From the NCBI RefSeq assembly GCF_003408705.1, contig NZ_QAYL01000003.1, positions 1-64,000 of the forward strand: 64,000 nucleotides of DNA. The letters are read 5' to 3'. This DNA is from Mycobacterium uberis (lineage in GTDB: Bacteria > Actinomycetota > Actinomycetes > Mycobacteriales > Mycobacteriaceae). Both the position numbers and the translations under genes were made by a program. Under the pieces are notes generated by a model. That model searched no databases. It was not told the DNA's origin and was given only the letters and a program-made list of their open reading frames with translations. Each line of letters begins with the position of its first letter. Position 1 is the stretch's first letter. Positions 63,989 to 64,000 of the stretch are shown piece after piece.

Positions 63989-64000
63989 CAGCCCGTCGGT

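Overview
The window looks like the chromosome of a reductively evolved slow-growing mycobacterium of the Mycobacterium leprae / M. lepromatosis / M. uberis group. Three things support this. Intact proteins align almost end to end with M. tuberculosis genes as I remember them (Rv1126c-Rv1133c, then Rv1815-Rv1868). About 56% of the window is intact coding sequence. Between the intact genes lie long stretches where the expected orthologue is recognisable but broken by stops, frameshifts and deletions. The Apa protein differs clearly from the M. leprae version I remember, so I lean towards a relative rather than M. leprae itself, but the species cannot be fixed from this sequence. Rv numbers below are homology labels from memory, not search results.

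Layout. (1) 1-15.7 kb: an 88-bp sequence at 1-88 recurs exactly at 15697-15784 and brackets a block matching the Rv1121-Rv1133c neighbourhood. It holds decayed zwf1, gnd2, bpoB, a TetR gene, ephC and Rv1125. Then come an intact two-gene unit (PPDK-like protein and a winged-helix partner), a DoxX protein, a ribbon-helix-helix gene with a shifted 5' end, and metE with a cobalamin riboswitch. (2) 15.8-22.6 kb: remnants of erg3 and Rv1817, an intact secreted serine protease-like protein (Rv1815), a TetR regulator (Rv1816) and the BacA-like ABC transporter Rv1819c. (3) 22.7-36.5 kb: the best preserved part, carrying ilvG, secA2, pgsA2, the DUF881/Sbp genes, gcvH, garA, two MerR regulators flanking a bifunctional nuclease-like gene, and gcvB behind a tandem glycine riboswitch. 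(4) 36.5-48.8 kb, mostly minus strand: Rv1836c, glcB, guaB1, gnd1, the M56 peptidase gene and blaI, with decayed haloalkane dehalogenase and two CNNM/CBS genes. (5) 48.8-64 kb: a structured intergenic region, a thioesterase remnant, ndh, an SDR gene, decayed modABC before intact apa, Rv1861, adhA, decayed Rv1866/Rv1867 and intact Rv1868.

Working together. The retained genes centre on one-carbon, glycine and methionine metabolism (gcvH, gcvB, metE), 2-oxoglutarate and glyoxylate control (garA, glcB), purine salvage and the pentose phosphate pathway (guaB1, gnd1), respiration through NDH-2 (ndh), envelope and secretion (secA2, pgsA2, DUF881 proteins, apa), and a BlaI-type regulator. Lost functions include molybdate uptake, one of two G6PDH/6PGDH sets and several oxidoreductases. 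Urease genes expected between Rv1847 and ndh are absent. No tRNA, rRNA, CRISPR array or intact insertion sequence was seen.
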